Assembly: GCF_900101095.1 (NCBI RefSeq)
Contig: NZ_FNFM01000003.1
Coordinates: forward strand, 186,001 to 250,000
Direction of reading: 5' to 3'
Source: Actinopolyspora mzabensis
GTDB taxonomy: Bacteria > Actinomycetota > Actinomycetes > Mycobacteriales > Pseudonocardiaceae
Length of the DNA: 64,000 nt
Part shown: positions 42,937 to 52,100 of the stretch, in pieces
Numbering within the stretch: position 1 is the first letter of the stretch
Layout of the letters: the number at the start of each line of letters is the position of its first letter
The notes under the pieces: model-generated
What the model saw: only the letters and a program-made list of their open reading frames with translations
Database searches by the model: none
What the model was told of the DNA's origin: nothing
Translations under genes and position numbers: made by a program

Positions 42937-44346
42937 TCAGTCCTGACGTCCGATCTCGACGTGTTCGAGGACGCCGAGGGCGTCGGGCACCAGCACGGCC
43001 GCGGAGTAGTAGGCACTGACGAGGTAGGAGATGATGGCCTTGTCGTCGATCCCCATGAACCGTGCGTTGAGGCTGGGGGCGCACTCGTGGGGTATGCCGG
43101 TCTGGTGCAGCCCGACGACACCCTGACTGTCCTCACCGGTGCGCATCACCAGCACCGAGCTGGTCCCCGTGTCACTGATCGGGATCTTGTCGCAGGGCAG
43201 CAGCGGCACGTCGCGCCAGGAAAGCAGGGTGACACCGTCACGTTGTGTCGTCGCGGGACAGACGCCCCGTCGGTTGCATTCCCTGCCGAACGCGGCGATA
43301 GCGCGGGGATGCGCCAGGAAGAATTCGGATTTGCGGCGGCGGGAGAGTAGTTCGTCGAGGTCGTCGGGGGTGGGCGGGCCGGTCCGAGTGTGAATCCGCT
43401 GCGACAGATCCGCATTGTGCAACAACCCGAACTCACGATTATTGACCAGCTCCTCCTCCTGCCGCTCCCGCAACGCCTCAATCGTCAACCGCAACTGCTG
43501 CTCAGTCTGATTCATCGGCTGGTTGTACAAATCAGCCACCCGACTGTGCACCCGCAACACCGTCTGCGCCACACTCAACTCATACTCCCGCGGCGCCACC
43601 TCATAATCCACATACGTCCCCGCCAACAACGGCTCACCCCAATGACCCGACACCACATCAATCGCCGCCTCACCGTGTTTGTTGTGTGGTGGGATCGGCT
43701 GGGACTCGGTTCGTCGTAGGTGTCGGGACAGGTTCTCGAAGCGTTCGGTGATCTCCCGCGCCTCCTGCCGGGACAGGGTGAGCACAGTGCAGGGGGTGAT
43801 GGCCTTGACGGTGTGTGGCCAGCGGACCTCGTCGTCGGCGAGGATTCGTTGCCCGAGGTGTTCCCCGTCTGCGAGTACGTCGAGGACGCTGTCGTCACCG
43901 TACTCACCGGGGCCGATCTTGTTGGCCTTACCGTGCGCCAACAGCACCACCCGATCAGCGGTCTCCCCCTGTTCGGTGATCAGTTGACCGGGGGCGTAGT
44001 GGTGTTGCGTGAACCGGTCGGCCAACACGGCCAGGGTCGACTCGTCGTCGAACCCGCGCAGCAACGGCAACTCCCGCAACTCCTGCGGAATCACCCGCAC
44101 CTGCGCACCCGTGTTGGTAAACGTCAACCGCCCATCACCCAGCTGATACGTCAACCGCCGGTTGACGCGGTAGACACCACCGTTGGCCTGGGTCCAGGGC
44201 AGCATCCGCAGCAACCACCGCGAGGTGATGCCCTGCATCTGCGGCGTCGACTTCGTCGTCGTCGCCAAATTGCGAGCCGCCTCGGTTCCCAGACTCAGCT
44301 GCGAATACGTGTCTGTTCCGGCCGGATCCACCGTGGTCACGTTCAT
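42937..44346 (-). CDS. family 2B encapsulin-type shell protein 2
   Basis: 469 residues from ATG at 44346 (GTG at 44340 has better spacing from GGTGGA). The N-arm ([20 protein letters not shown]) differs from shell 1. From [18 protein letters not shown] onward it appears identical to shell 1, including the cNMP-binding-like domain and the whole HK97-like part, and then ends with two extra residues (GRQD). It is the first gene of the operon and its stop is 4 bp from the cyclase start, so shell 2 and cyclase are translationally coupled. Confidence 0.9.
   Translation of the reverse strand: MNVTTVDPAGTDTYSQLSLGTEAARNLATTTKSTPQMQGITSRWLLRMLPWTQANGGVYRVNRRLTYQLGDGRLTFTNTGAQVRVIPQELRELPLLRGFDDESTLAVLADRFTQHHYAPGQLITEQGETADRVVLLAHGKANKIGPGEYGDDSVLDVLADGEHLGQRILADDEVRWPHTVKAITPCTVLTLSRQEAREITERFENLSRHLRRTESQPIPPHNKHGEAAIDVVSGHWGEPLLAGTYVDYEVAPREYELSVAQTVLRVHSRVADLYNQPMNQTEQQLRLTIEALRERQEEELVNNREFGLLHNADLSQRIHTRTGPPTPDDLDELLSRRRKSEFFLAHPRAIAAFGRECNRRGVCPATTQRDGVTLLSWRDVPLLPCDKIPISDTGTSSVLVMRTGEDSQGVVGLHQTGIPHECAPSLNARFMGIDDKAIISYLVSAYYSAAVLVPDALGVLEHVEIGRQD
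42947..44173 (-). repeat. 1,227-bp direct repeat, copy 2 (shell gene 2)
   Basis: Second copy of 39289-40515. The two copies are in the same orientation, so recombination between them would delete the cyclase and one shell gene as a 3,658-bp unit. Confidence 0.93.
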
Positions 44347-44902
44347 TCCACCAATCTTGTCGCGCACACAGCGTCGAAACAGTATTGAGAAAAACCGAAA
44401 ATACGGATCCGGTGTTCGTCTCGACCTGCCTGTCGTTCCTGCACGCCCGGAAGAGAACCCATCGGATATGGAAACTTTTTTCAAAGCCGGACGATCACGA
44501 GATTAGCAGCATCCACGAGCAGCTAAAAGTCACTCGAAAGTGGAAAGCTCCGCTGCCTTTCCGTGTTCTACGATGTTATCCGTATCTCACCGAATCAGCC
44601 GCTTGATCAGTACACAGTGTAGCCAACAATCCGCCGAACGCGGGTTCGTGTCGAGTTCGATTGTGATTCATAACATCGAACGTCGCGACACACATCATCC
44701 GGAGAGCCGGCATAATGCTCCGTCCGAGGGAGGAAAACCTCGTTGCGCCTTCCGGGGGAGCGCTTGCCAACAGCGGGATCAGTCGCTATTAATGTCTGAC
44801 GATGTTCGACATTTCCTCGGCGTGGGGTTCTCGGGATTTTCGAGATTTCCTCTGGTGTTGCGAACAGGGTCGTACTGCCGTGGTCCGGCGAAGGAGTGAC
44901 AG
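44347..44902. promoter_or_regulatory. 556-bp divergent regulatory region of the encapsulin operon
   Basis: AT-rich by the standard of this genome and without a convincing gene. It holds at least two inverted repeats: GTTCGAT-N13-ATCGAAC at 44655-44681 (perfect 7-bp arms) and AATGTC-N11-GACATT at 44791-44813 (perfect 6-bp arms). Promoters for both the shell/cyclase operon (minus) and the XRE operon (plus) should lie here. The XRE protein is a candidate binder; nothing proves it. Confidence 0.55.
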
Positions 44903-45193
44903 GTGAAGTGGAATCTGCGGCTGGTGGCCGCGCATCGCGGTATCTGGAAAGCGGGGGAGCTGCAGAACAGGCTGGCCGAGTACGGGCTGGCCGTCTCGGC
45001 GGGCAAGATGTCGGGACTGTGGTCCGGCACGCCGGTCAGCCTGAAACTGTCCGACCTCGACATCATCTGCGCCGCGCTCGACTGCGAGATCGGTGAACTG
45101 CTCGTGCCGGAAACAGCGGCGGTTCCGGTCAACGAGCTCGCCGGACGCACCGCCGCGGCAGCACCCCGCGACGACCAACGTACGGGAATGTGA
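44903..45193 (+). CDS. small XRE-type helix-turn-helix regulator
   Basis: 96 residues from GTG at 44903 behind GAAGGAGTGACAG. RLVAAHRGIWKAGELQNRLA, EYGLAVSAGKMSGLWSGTPV and LSDLDIICAALDCEIGELL form the Xre/HTH_26 fold seen in short actinobacterial regulators. The C-terminal 30 residues are Ala-rich and loose. It is divergent from the encapsulin operon and is first of three plus-strand genes (stop TGA directly followed by the next ATG). Confidence 0.82.
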   Translation: MKWNLRLVAAHRGIWKAGELQNRLAEYGLAVSAGKMSGLWSGTPVSLKLSDLDIICAALDCEIGELLVPETAAVPVNELAGRTAAAAPRDDQRTGM

Positions 45194-45964
45194 ATGAACA
45201 CCTACTTCAGCGGTTTGCTGTGGGTCATCGCAGCGGCGGTCTCTGCCGGGCTGATCGGGTACGCGGTACGCCGGTTCGGGCTGGACGAGGGCAGGCCCGG
45301 AAACAACGACGCGGCCGGGCAGGTTTTCGTCATCGTCAGCGGCATGCACGCCGTCGTGTTGGCTTTTGTCATGGTGACTCTTTTCGACGCGGTGGGTGTT
45401 GCTCGGGAAGGGGCGTACCGAGAAGCTCAGAGTCTGGTGGCCGTTTCCTGGGCGGCCGAGGCGCTTTCCGACGAAACCGCCCAGCGCGTCCGCACTCTCA
45501 GCCGGGCCTATGCCCACACGGTCATAGCGCAGGAATGGCCCGGCATGCGGCGGGACCGCGGCCTCTCGGGCAACGGCTGGAGCCAGCTCGACCGGATACG
45601 TGAGGCCGTGCTCGTCGCGCCAGCCAGTGGTGAGTGGCAGGAGGGGCGCAAAGCAGCGGCGATGGATCGTCTCCGCTCGGTCTACCAGCAGCGCCAGGAC
45701 AGGCTGAACATGGCCTTCCACCGGGACGTGTCCACGGTGGTCTGGTTCGTCCTCATCCTCGGAAGCGTGCTCGTGGTGCTGCTGCCGAACCTGTTCGGAG
45801 GAACGCGATTGATGCCGCACGTCATGATCGTGTCCACCCTGGCGGGCACACTCGCACTGCTGGTGTTCGCGGTCTATCATCTGCAGAACCCGTTCGCCGG
45901 GGACTCCCGAATCGATCCCGCCGCGTTCCGCTGGGCCCTGGAACGACTCGGCTCCGATCGATGA
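45194..45964 (+). CDS. DUF4239-like membrane protein
   Basis: 256 residues from ATG at 45194. Two hydrophobic helices at the N-terminus (about 7-27, 46-66), a long charged middle part (EAQSLVAVSWAAEALSDETA, RVRTLSRAYAHTVIAQEWPG) and two more helices near 170-215, ending HLQNPFAGDSRIDPAAFRWA. This layout is that of DUF4239 (bestrophin-like) membrane proteins. The function is unknown. It is translationally coupled to the XRE gene before it and to the propeller protein after it (ATGA overlap). Confidence 0.75.
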   Translation: MNTYFSGLLWVIAAAVSAGLIGYAVRRFGLDEGRPGNNDAAGQVFVIVSGMHAVVLAFVMVTLFDAVGVAREGAYREAQSLVAVSWAAEALSDETAQRVRTLSRAYAHTVIAQEWPGMRRDRGLSGNGWSQLDRIREAVLVAPASGEWQEGRKAAAMDRLRSVYQQRQDRLNMAFHRDVSTVVWFVLILGSVLVVLLPNLFGGTRLMPHVMIVSTLAGTLALLVFAVYHLQNPFAGDSRIDPAAFRWALERLGSDR

Positions 45965-47157
45965 GGGTGGGCCGTCGCAGCTTGCGGGCGATCTCGGCGC
46001 TGCTGACCGCGCTGGCACTGCTCGGCTTGTCCACGCCGGTCGTGGTGGCACGAGAGCGGGCGGTGGCACCGGGCTGCTCACTGCTGCACGTCACGAGTAC
46101 ACCCGGAACGCCCCCCGCGCTACGGCGCGTCACGCTGCCCGGGATGACAATCGAGGCGCTGCCGCCACCTCCCGGATCCGTCGAGGCACTGGGCTATTCC
46201 GCCGCGCAGGGAAAGGCCTACGGGCTCAGCAACACCGGCACATTCCCCTTCCGGGAGTCGCGCGTGATAACCGTCGAACCCCAGGGGAGCACGCACGACC
46301 TCGGTCCGCTACGCCACCGTGCTGCGCGGATGCCACCACCGTGGGCGGTCGACATCCGGGCGGGAGCCATCGACGGGGACGAGTGGTATCTCGTCGCCGG
46401 GCATCGGCTCTACACCGTCGACATCGATCCCGACAGCGCCACCTATCTGGCCATAACCCACGTTACGTGGTTAGCACCGTGGCTCGTTCCGCTGTCGGTC
46501 GGCGATCTCGCCGTCACCTCCGACGGAACACTGCTCACCGTGACGACCAACTATCAGCACGAAACGGTGCTGCTCGAAATCGCCGTGGACGACGGAACGG
46601 TCGTCGGTACCGAGCCGGCGGCACTCCCGCCAGCCCGGTACGGAGCAGTCGTCATCACCGACGACGGCAGCCGCTACGCCGTCGCCGACAACGTCGCAGG
46701 CCACAGTAGGTTCTATCAGGTCGGGGCCGATGCCGCCGGGACTGTCGAACTGGCTCGGGGCAGGCCGTTGCACCACAACGACGCGGCAGGGTGCCTTCGC
46801 TCCGAACCCCAACCACCACCCACACCCCCACCGTCCCCCACGAGGTCCCGCTCCCCGTCGAGACCACCGGAAACAACCACCACACCGTCCTCGCCCACCG
46901 AACCCCCTCCGGTAGCGACCACACCATCGCCCCCCACCAACACCTCGAAGTGGAGCAGTACGCCGCGCCAGCCCCACTCCCCGCGGCCACCGGACACATC
47001 TGCACCACAGTCCCGCGCACCGAACGCACCCGCACTTCCCACACCGCCACGGCCCCGACCCGTGCGCCCCGTAGCCACGGAAACCAAACGACAATGGGTG
47101 CTGGCCACGCTACTGCTGATCATCGGAGCCGGGGTGGTACTGCGGCGACTCCGTTGA
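45961..47157 (+). CDS. secreted/anchored beta-propeller protein with Pro-rich stalk
   Basis: 398 residues from ATG at 45961, overlapping the DUF4239 stop. The N-terminal 33 residues form a signal peptide (RRSLRAISALLTALALLGLS). Blades follow (LGYSAAQGKAYGLSNTGT, WYLVAGHRLYTVDID, DLAVTSDGTLLTVTTNY, AVVITDDGSRYAVADN). From about residue 278 the chain is Pro/Ser/Thr-rich for ~90 residues, then a C-terminal hydrophobic helix and RRLR end. It is likely anchored in the membrane with the propeller outside the wall. Function unknown; similar DUF6923-like propellers are cell-surface proteins. Confidence 0.72.
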   Translation: MRVGRRSLRAISALLTALALLGLSTPVVVARERAVAPGCSLLHVTSTPGTPPALRRVTLPGMTIEALPPPPGSVEALGYSAAQGKAYGLSNTGTFPFRESRVITVEPQGSTHDLGPLRHRAARMPPPWAVDIRAGAIDGDEWYLVAGHRLYTVDIDPDSATYLAITHVTWLAPWLVPLSVGDLAVTSDGTLLTVTTNYQHETVLLEIAVDDGTVVGTEPAALPPARYGAVVITDDGSRYAVADNVAGHSRFYQVGADAAGTVELARGRPLHHNDAAGCLRSEPQPPPTPPPSPTRSRSPSRPPETTTTPSSPTEPPPVATTPSPPTNTSKWSSTPRQPHSPRPPDTSAPQSRAPNAPALPTPPRPRPVRPVATETKRQWVLATLLLIIGAGVVLRRLR

Positions 47158-47194
47158 GCCGGCCGCGTTCGAGTGCCACCCGTGAGAGCTGGAA

Positions 47195-48010
47195 TCAGGC
47201 CGGTGCCGTCAACAGTGTGGTCAGAGTGGGCCAGGCCACGAATGCCGCCACCACCAGACATCCGGACTCGACGAACTTCTCGATACCCGCACCGGCGGGA
47301 AACCGCAGCGATTCGGGAAGCACGTGTTGTCGGTCCCACCGGGCCCCCGGGCAACCGGTGCCGCCCCGGCACCGATCACAGGCACGTTTGAACGGCCACA
47401 CGAACGGGATCCCCGAATTGGTGGCCCCGTCCCCGACACTGTGCACGATCATCCCCAGCGCCACGATCGCCCCCAGCCACACACCGGCGTCGGCGACGGC
47501 ATGGGCATACACCAACAGGCCGGTGACCAGCAGCGCGTACAGCGGTGGTGCGGCACGACGCTGCAACTGCAGCGTACCGCGCACCTGGGTGGGTAACGAC
47601 CAACGCAGCGAACGCAGCGCGGCGCTGGTGAGCACGTACACCGCTACGATGCCCACCCATTTCGACGCCAGGGTGGCACCGGCCAACGCCGCCCCCACCA
47701 GCAGCGCGAAAACCGGTGTGTGGATGAGTCCTCGGTGTTCGCCGGCCTTACCGGAAGCCCTGGGGTCGTGGGGTAAACGGGTACGGCGATAGGCCCACCT
47801 GGCCAGCGTCTGCAACAGTTCCGCCGCCCCTCGGGTGATCGGCCCGGCTGATTTGGTGATGGTGGACTGGTCGTGGTCGATATCGGGCAGTAAGGCCGCC
47901 CCCGCCCCGGCCAGCGCCCCCAGGGCGATGCCCGGTGGGGTGGGTTGGGCGAAGCTGGCCACCGTGGTGCCGCTCAACAGGCCCGTGGCGGCGTGCGCAC
48001 CGTTCATCAT
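47195..48010 (-). CDS. DUF457-like membrane-bound metal-dependent hydrolase (YdjM/LexA-binding type)
   Basis: 271 residues from ATG at 48010 (ATG 48007 also possible). The first motif MNGAHAATGLLSG and the acidic LLPDIDHDQS, then HRGLIHTPVFALL, are the His/Asp clusters of this family. About six hydrophobic segments complete it. A zinc-like CRGGTGCPG pair is near residue 230. Family members are membrane proteins of uncertain reaction. It converges on the propeller gene and is divergent from the MFS gene at 48265. Confidence 0.82.
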   Translation of the reverse strand: MMNGAHAATGLLSGTTVASFAQPTPPGIALGALAGAGAALLPDIDHDQSTITKSAGPITRGAAELLQTLARWAYRRTRLPHDPRASGKAGEHRGLIHTPVFALLVGAALAGATLASKWVGIVAVYVLTSAALRSLRWSLPTQVRGTLQLQRRAAPPLYALLVTGLLVYAHAVADAGVWLGAIVALGMIVHSVGDGATNSGIPFVWPFKRACDRCRGGTGCPGARWDRQHVLPESLRFPAGAGIEKFVESGCLVVAAFVAWPTLTTLLTAPA

Positions 48011-48264
48011 CGCAGAAAGACCCCTCTGTCTCGTTCGGAAGTGAACCAGCGCCCGAGCAGCGGGCCGCCGGTCGGGCCTGGATCGGCCCGGCCGAAACAA
48101 GATCACACCTGCGGTGGAGGCACTCGAAGGGGAGCCACGACGTGCTGGACCACTGTGGAAAGTGCTATTGTGTCGCGCCGCGTGTCATCGCGGAGTCCTT
48201 CGACGACGCTGCCGGACGTGGTGGCGACTCGGGGATTCGCCGAGTCCGTCGAGAGCGAACTTCC

Positions 48265-49524
48265 ATGAAGGTCTGCGACAGGCTGCTCGACACTCGTCCG
48301 ATGCGGTCCAGCACCGCTTTCCGTCGCTGGTGGGCAGGCAGCACACTGTCCGTATTCGGTGGGCAGCTGACGACCGTGGCCGTGCTCTACCAGACCTGGG
48401 AAACCACGGGCAGCTCGCTGGCGGTGGGCAGCGTGGGAATCGCGCGTGCCGTGCCCGCGGTGCTGTTCGGGCTGCTCGGCGGGTCGGTGGCCGACACCGT
48501 CGATCGAAGGCGACTGGTGCTGTTGACCACGTCGGGACAGTTCGCCTGCGCCGGAGCGCTGACCCTACAGGCACTGGCAGGTCTCGGCTCGTGGTGGTTG
48601 CTGCTGATGCTGGTCGCCGCGCAGGAGAGCTGCAGTGCCACCGGTGCCCCCGCCCGCAGGAGTTTCACCGCCCGACTGCTGCCGGACAGGCAACTCCCCG
48701 CCGGGATGGCGCTGAACCACCTCGGCATGCAGACGGCCGTGCTCTCAGGACCTGCTCTCGCTGGAGTGGTCATCGCCGCGCGGGGAGTGGAGGGCTGCTA
48801 CCTGCTGAACGCGATGACCTTCGCGGCAGCGTTCCACGCCGTGCTGCGCCTGCCGAGCATGCCCCCGGTTTCCGGCGGTACCCGCCGGAAACCGGGGGCG
48901 ATCGGCGCGGGACTGCGTTTCGTGGCGAGCAGACCCGAGTTGCACGGGGCGTTTCTCACCGATGTCCTGGCCACCGTCCTCGCCATGCCCACCGTGTTGT
49001 TCCCGATGATCAATGAACAGCGGTTCGGCGGAAGCCCGGAGACGCTCGGCCTGTTCTGGTCCGCCCTGTCGCTGGGAGGTATCGCGGCGGGCTTGGCTTC
49101 CGGCCTGATCACACGCCTCTACCGTCCAGGAGTGGTCATGCTGGCCGCGGCGGGAGTGTGGGCGGTGGCCCTGACCGGATTCGGCGTGGCTCAGCAGCTG
49201 TGGCTGCTGCTCGGATGTCTCACCCTCGGTGGGGCCGCCGACACGATCTCGGTGATCTCACGGGGCACGCTGGTGCAACTGGCGATCCCGGACTCCCATC
49301 GCGGCAGGATCAGTTCCGTGGACCACATCGTTGGTTCCGCCGGGCCGGATCTCGGCGAGTTCCGGGGCGGTCTGGTGGCGGGGGCCACCTCGGCCACGTT
49401 CGCCGCGGTCTCCGGGGCGCTCTGCTGCGGTCTGGGGATCCTAACTCTCGCGGTGACGAACCGACCGTTGCGACGGTTCACCCTCCCGAACCATCCGAAC
49501 GGGCGAGCACTCGAACACGGCTGA
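48265..49524 (+). CDS. MFS-type transporter (MFS_3 / enterobactin-exporter-like)
   Basis: 419 residues from ATG at 48265 (ATG at 48301 is an alternative). Twelve hydrophobic segments, with the loop-2-3 motif GGSVADTVDRRRLVLLTTSG and the SATGAPARRSFTARLLP stretch of this group. It probably exports a small molecule. The 254 bp before it hold only the divergent promoters. Confidence 0.85.
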   Translation: MKVCDRLLDTRPMRSSTAFRRWWAGSTLSVFGGQLTTVAVLYQTWETTGSSLAVGSVGIARAVPAVLFGLLGGSVADTVDRRRLVLLTTSGQFACAGALTLQALAGLGSWWLLLMLVAAQESCSATGAPARRSFTARLLPDRQLPAGMALNHLGMQTAVLSGPALAGVVIAARGVEGCYLLNAMTFAAAFHAVLRLPSMPPVSGGTRRKPGAIGAGLRFVASRPELHGAFLTDVLATVLAMPTVLFPMINEQRFGGSPETLGLFWSALSLGGIAAGLASGLITRLYRPGVVMLAAAGVWAVALTGFGVAQQLWLLLGCLTLGGAADTISVISRGTLVQLAIPDSHRGRISSVDHIVGSAGPDLGEFRGGLVAGATSATFAAVSGALCCGLGILTLAVTNRPLRRFTLPNHPNGRALEHG

Positions 49525-49565
49525 CGGTGGTAGCAGGTTCTCCGCGTCCCACGAACTACGGTGGA

Positions 49566-49820
49566 TCAACGCTGATCCGATTCGAGGGCGGCACGGATGT
49601 CGTTGAGCCAACCGGTGAACTCGAACACCGACAGCCCGGCCTGCTCGCAAACCAGGTCGGTGGCCGTTTCGGTGGTGTGGTTCGTCGAATCCAGCCACGA
49701 GCGGTCGCGCAGCACCAGCGCCACCGCCAGCTGTTGACCCGTCGGCCACTGCTGTGAGGGATGGTTCTCGTTGTGGTCGCGTGCCCATCGGCACCGTTCG
49801 GTGATCTCGTCCTTGGTCAT
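49566..49820 (-). CDS. small hypothetical protein
   Basis: 84 residues from ATG at 49820 behind GGAAAGGAACGTCGGT. The composition is that of a soluble helical protein (DEITERCRWARDHNENHPSQ, WPTGQQLAVALVLRD, AGLSVFEFTGWLNDIRAALE). I do not recognise the family. The strong ribosome site and codon bias support a real gene. Confidence 0.65.
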   Translation of the reverse strand: MTKDEITERCRWARDHNENHPSQQWPTGQQLAVALVLRDRSWLDSTNHTTETATDLVCEQAGLSVFEFTGWLNDIRAALESDQR

Positions 49821-50127
49821 ACCGACGTTCCTTTCCGCTCGTTCTACCGCTCCCGTGTCGCCCCGGTCGGGAACCATCGGAGGCGACCGACCGAGCAGGC
49901 GGCAACGTACCACCGAGCAACGCCGGATTCCGCACACCGCTCGACTCGCCTCGGGAAGCCACCAGTCACCGTTCTTCGCCCTCTCCCGCACGGGGTAACG
50001 CGGCCACAGCTGGTCGGTTATCCGACGGTGCTCGGTCAAACTTCATTCAGCGAAACGTGTCCCGTCCGTCCCCTAAGGGGATTACGATCACTACTCGTCG
50101 CCACCGCAACGAACCGAAAGGGATCGT
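49821..50127. other. divergent intergenic region
   Basis: 307 bp between the small hypothetical gene (minus) and the NPP1-like gene (plus). Nothing recognisable beyond the expected promoters. Confidence 0.45.
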
Positions 50128-50985
50128 ATGCACCGCAGCGCACCAGCGACGAGTACGAGTACCCCCTCGAGCCCGCCGGAGCCACGCCGGCGAACCCGGT
50201 TTCCGATCGACCGGGGAGGAGTGGGCAGGCGAGTGTCCAAGCTGTTCTCCGCCGTTGGCGGAACGGTTCTGCTGTTGCTCGCTCTGCCGGGCACCGCACT
50301 CGCCGAGGAGGTTCCGCCCGAGATCCCCGCCGACTTCGCCGCCGAGGACGCCAAGTGGGCGCCCGCCTTCGACTACGACGGCGACGGGTGCTACCCCAGC
50401 GTGGCCATCGGGGTGAACGGAACCCTCAACGGTGGACTGAACAATTCCGGGGCGCTGGACGGTCAGTGCCACGATCCGTCCGACCTGGAAAACTCCAACG
50501 TCTACGCCCGAGCCAAGCGCAACAACGGGTGGCAGGCCTACCTCTACGACATGTACTTCCAGAAGGACCAGGCCGTGCCGGGGCTCGACGCCTTCGGCCA
50601 CCGGCACGACATCGAGCACGTCGTGGTGTGGGTGCACGAGGGCAGTGCCCGCTACGTCGCCACCTCCGCACACGGTGACTACAACGTGCACCCCGCCTCC
50701 GAGGTCGGCTGGGACGACGGCACCCACGCCAAAGTCGTCTACCACAAGGATGGGCTCGGCACCCACGCCTTTCGCACGGCAGGCATGGACGAACAACCGG
50801 AGAATCACTGGAACGACTGGCACTACCCGGACCTGGTGAGCTGGAACCGTTTTCCCGGTGACACGCGTTCGATCCTGACCGGTGCCGACTTCGGCAGTGC
50901 CAGTCTCGCGATCAGCGACGGCGCCTTCGAGGACAATCTCAGCAACGCCAAACCGGAGGGGATCCCCTTCGAGCCCTATGCGTGA
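50128..50985 (+). CDS. secreted NPP1-family (necrosis-inducing-like) protein
   Basis: 285 residues from ATG at 50128 (AAAGGGATCGT before it), or from GTG at 50233, which gives a cleaner signal peptide (LFSAVGGTVLLLLALPGTALA). The mature part contains the NLP heptapeptide in the form GHRHDIE (157-163; usual GHRHDWE), preceded by YMYFQKD-like AYLYDMYFQKDQ and followed by VVVWV. The family is secreted cytolysins of plant-associated microbes, also present in saprophytic actinomycetes with unknown role. The Trp-to-Ile change may affect membrane damage. Confidence 0.85.
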   Translation: MHRSAPATSTSTPSSPPEPRRRTRFPIDRGGVGRRVSKLFSAVGGTVLLLLALPGTALAEEVPPEIPADFAAEDAKWAPAFDYDGDGCYPSVAIGVNGTLNGGLNNSGALDGQCHDPSDLENSNVYARAKRNNGWQAYLYDMYFQKDQAVPGLDAFGHRHDIEHVVVWVHEGSARYVATSAHGDYNVHPASEVGWDDGTHAKVVYHKDGLGTHAFRTAGMDEQPENHWNDWHYPDLVSWNRFPGDTRSILTGADFGSASLAISDGAFEDNLSNAKPEGIPFEPYA

Positions 50986-51464
50986 CCCGAGCGTTGCAGC
51001 GGCGGAGCTGGTTGCATCGTCACCGTGTCGCTCGCGACAGCTCCGCTGCCGGGGACTCCCACCGCGCAGCCTCGACAGCAGCGAGTGCTCGATGGCCGAT
51101 GCCGACGAAATCGACGAGGTGCCGGTCAAGAACGTGATCCGCCGGGAACATCGGCAGGACTTGTTGAAGCGCTGTCCAGCACAAAACGCGCCACGGCCCG
51201 GAGCTCGTGCATGGTTGACTCGAACGCTGCCGAGCCGGACAGGACAATCCGTGAGCCAACGTTGGCACCGAGCGGACACTCATGTGACGGGCTCACTTGT
51301 CGGTGCTCGGCCGTACACTCATCCGACACGAGCGAGACGCTCATAGGCTGCGTTCGCTGTCACACCACGAACGGACTCGAGCAGGCAGCCGACGAGTCTT
51401 AGCTCACCAGCCCTTCGCACACCCGTGAAGATCCGTCACGGCTCGCAACGAACGGAACACGCTC
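50986..51464. other. intergenic stretch, no supported gene
   Basis: 479 bp. Several short open frames occur on both strands but none has a match or a good start. The end carries a weak ribosome site for the DHFR-family gene. Confidence 0.45.
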
Positions 51465-52049
51465 ATGAGTACCTCTCGTCGCATCGTCGCCTGGGCAGGC
51501 CTGAGCCTGGACGGTTACACCAGTGGTCCCGACGGCCCGGCCGGTGACAGCTGGTTGCACGAACGGGCGTTGCATCCGCAGACGGCCGAGTACTTCGAAG
51601 GTATCTGGCGCGGTGCCGACACGCTCCTGCTCGGACGCACCAACTACGAGGGTTTCCACTCCGTCTGGCCCGGTATCACCCGGGACGAGGAGACCGATCC
51701 ACGGACCCGCGAGCTGGGACGCTGGCTCGACGCCACCGAGAAGGTGGTGGTCTCGCGCACGTTGACCGAAGCGCGGTGGGAGAACTCGCGCATCGCCCGC
51801 GACCTCGTCTCCGAGGTCGAAGAGCTACGTGACCAGCCGGGACGCGATGTGCTGGTGGCCAACAGTGCCAGCGTCATCGCCGAGCTGCTGCGCCTGGACC
51901 TCATCGACGACCTGCGGCTGTTCGTGATTCCCGTGCTGGTCGGCGGCGGACTACGCCTGTTCCCCGACGGTGTGGACATCCGCTTCACTACGGCAGGCGT
52001 CGCCGCGCTGGGGAACGGTGTGGTCGGCCTTCACCTCCCCCGCTGCTGA
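51465..52049 (+). CDS. dihydrofolate reductase / RibD-C family protein
   Basis: 194 residues from ATG at 51465. RIVAWAGLSLDGYTSGPDGP, RGADTLLLGRTNYEGFHSVW, KVVVSRTLTEARWENSRIA and RDVLVANSASVIAELLRLDL are standard for the family. It is presumably an NAD(P)H-dependent reductase of unknown substrate. A second member lies at 6751-7329; the two are only distantly similar. Confidence 0.88.
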   Translation: MSTSRRIVAWAGLSLDGYTSGPDGPAGDSWLHERALHPQTAEYFEGIWRGADTLLLGRTNYEGFHSVWPGITRDEETDPRTRELGRWLDATEKVVVSRTLTEARWENSRIARDLVSEVEELRDQPGRDVLVANSASVIAELLRLDLIDDLRLFVIPVLVGGGLRLFPDGVDIRFTTAGVAALGNGVVGLHLPRC

Positions 52050-52100
52050 CCAGCACTCGAACTCGTTCCGTGCGAACCGGTGACTACGTTCTGACCTTCG

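Noticed and set aside
44655-44681. CRP-type site (TGTGA) upstream of the encapsulin operon
   Set aside because: Only one TGTGA half is present; the other half does not fit. The perfect GTTCGAT/ATCGAAC repeat around it is the better signal.
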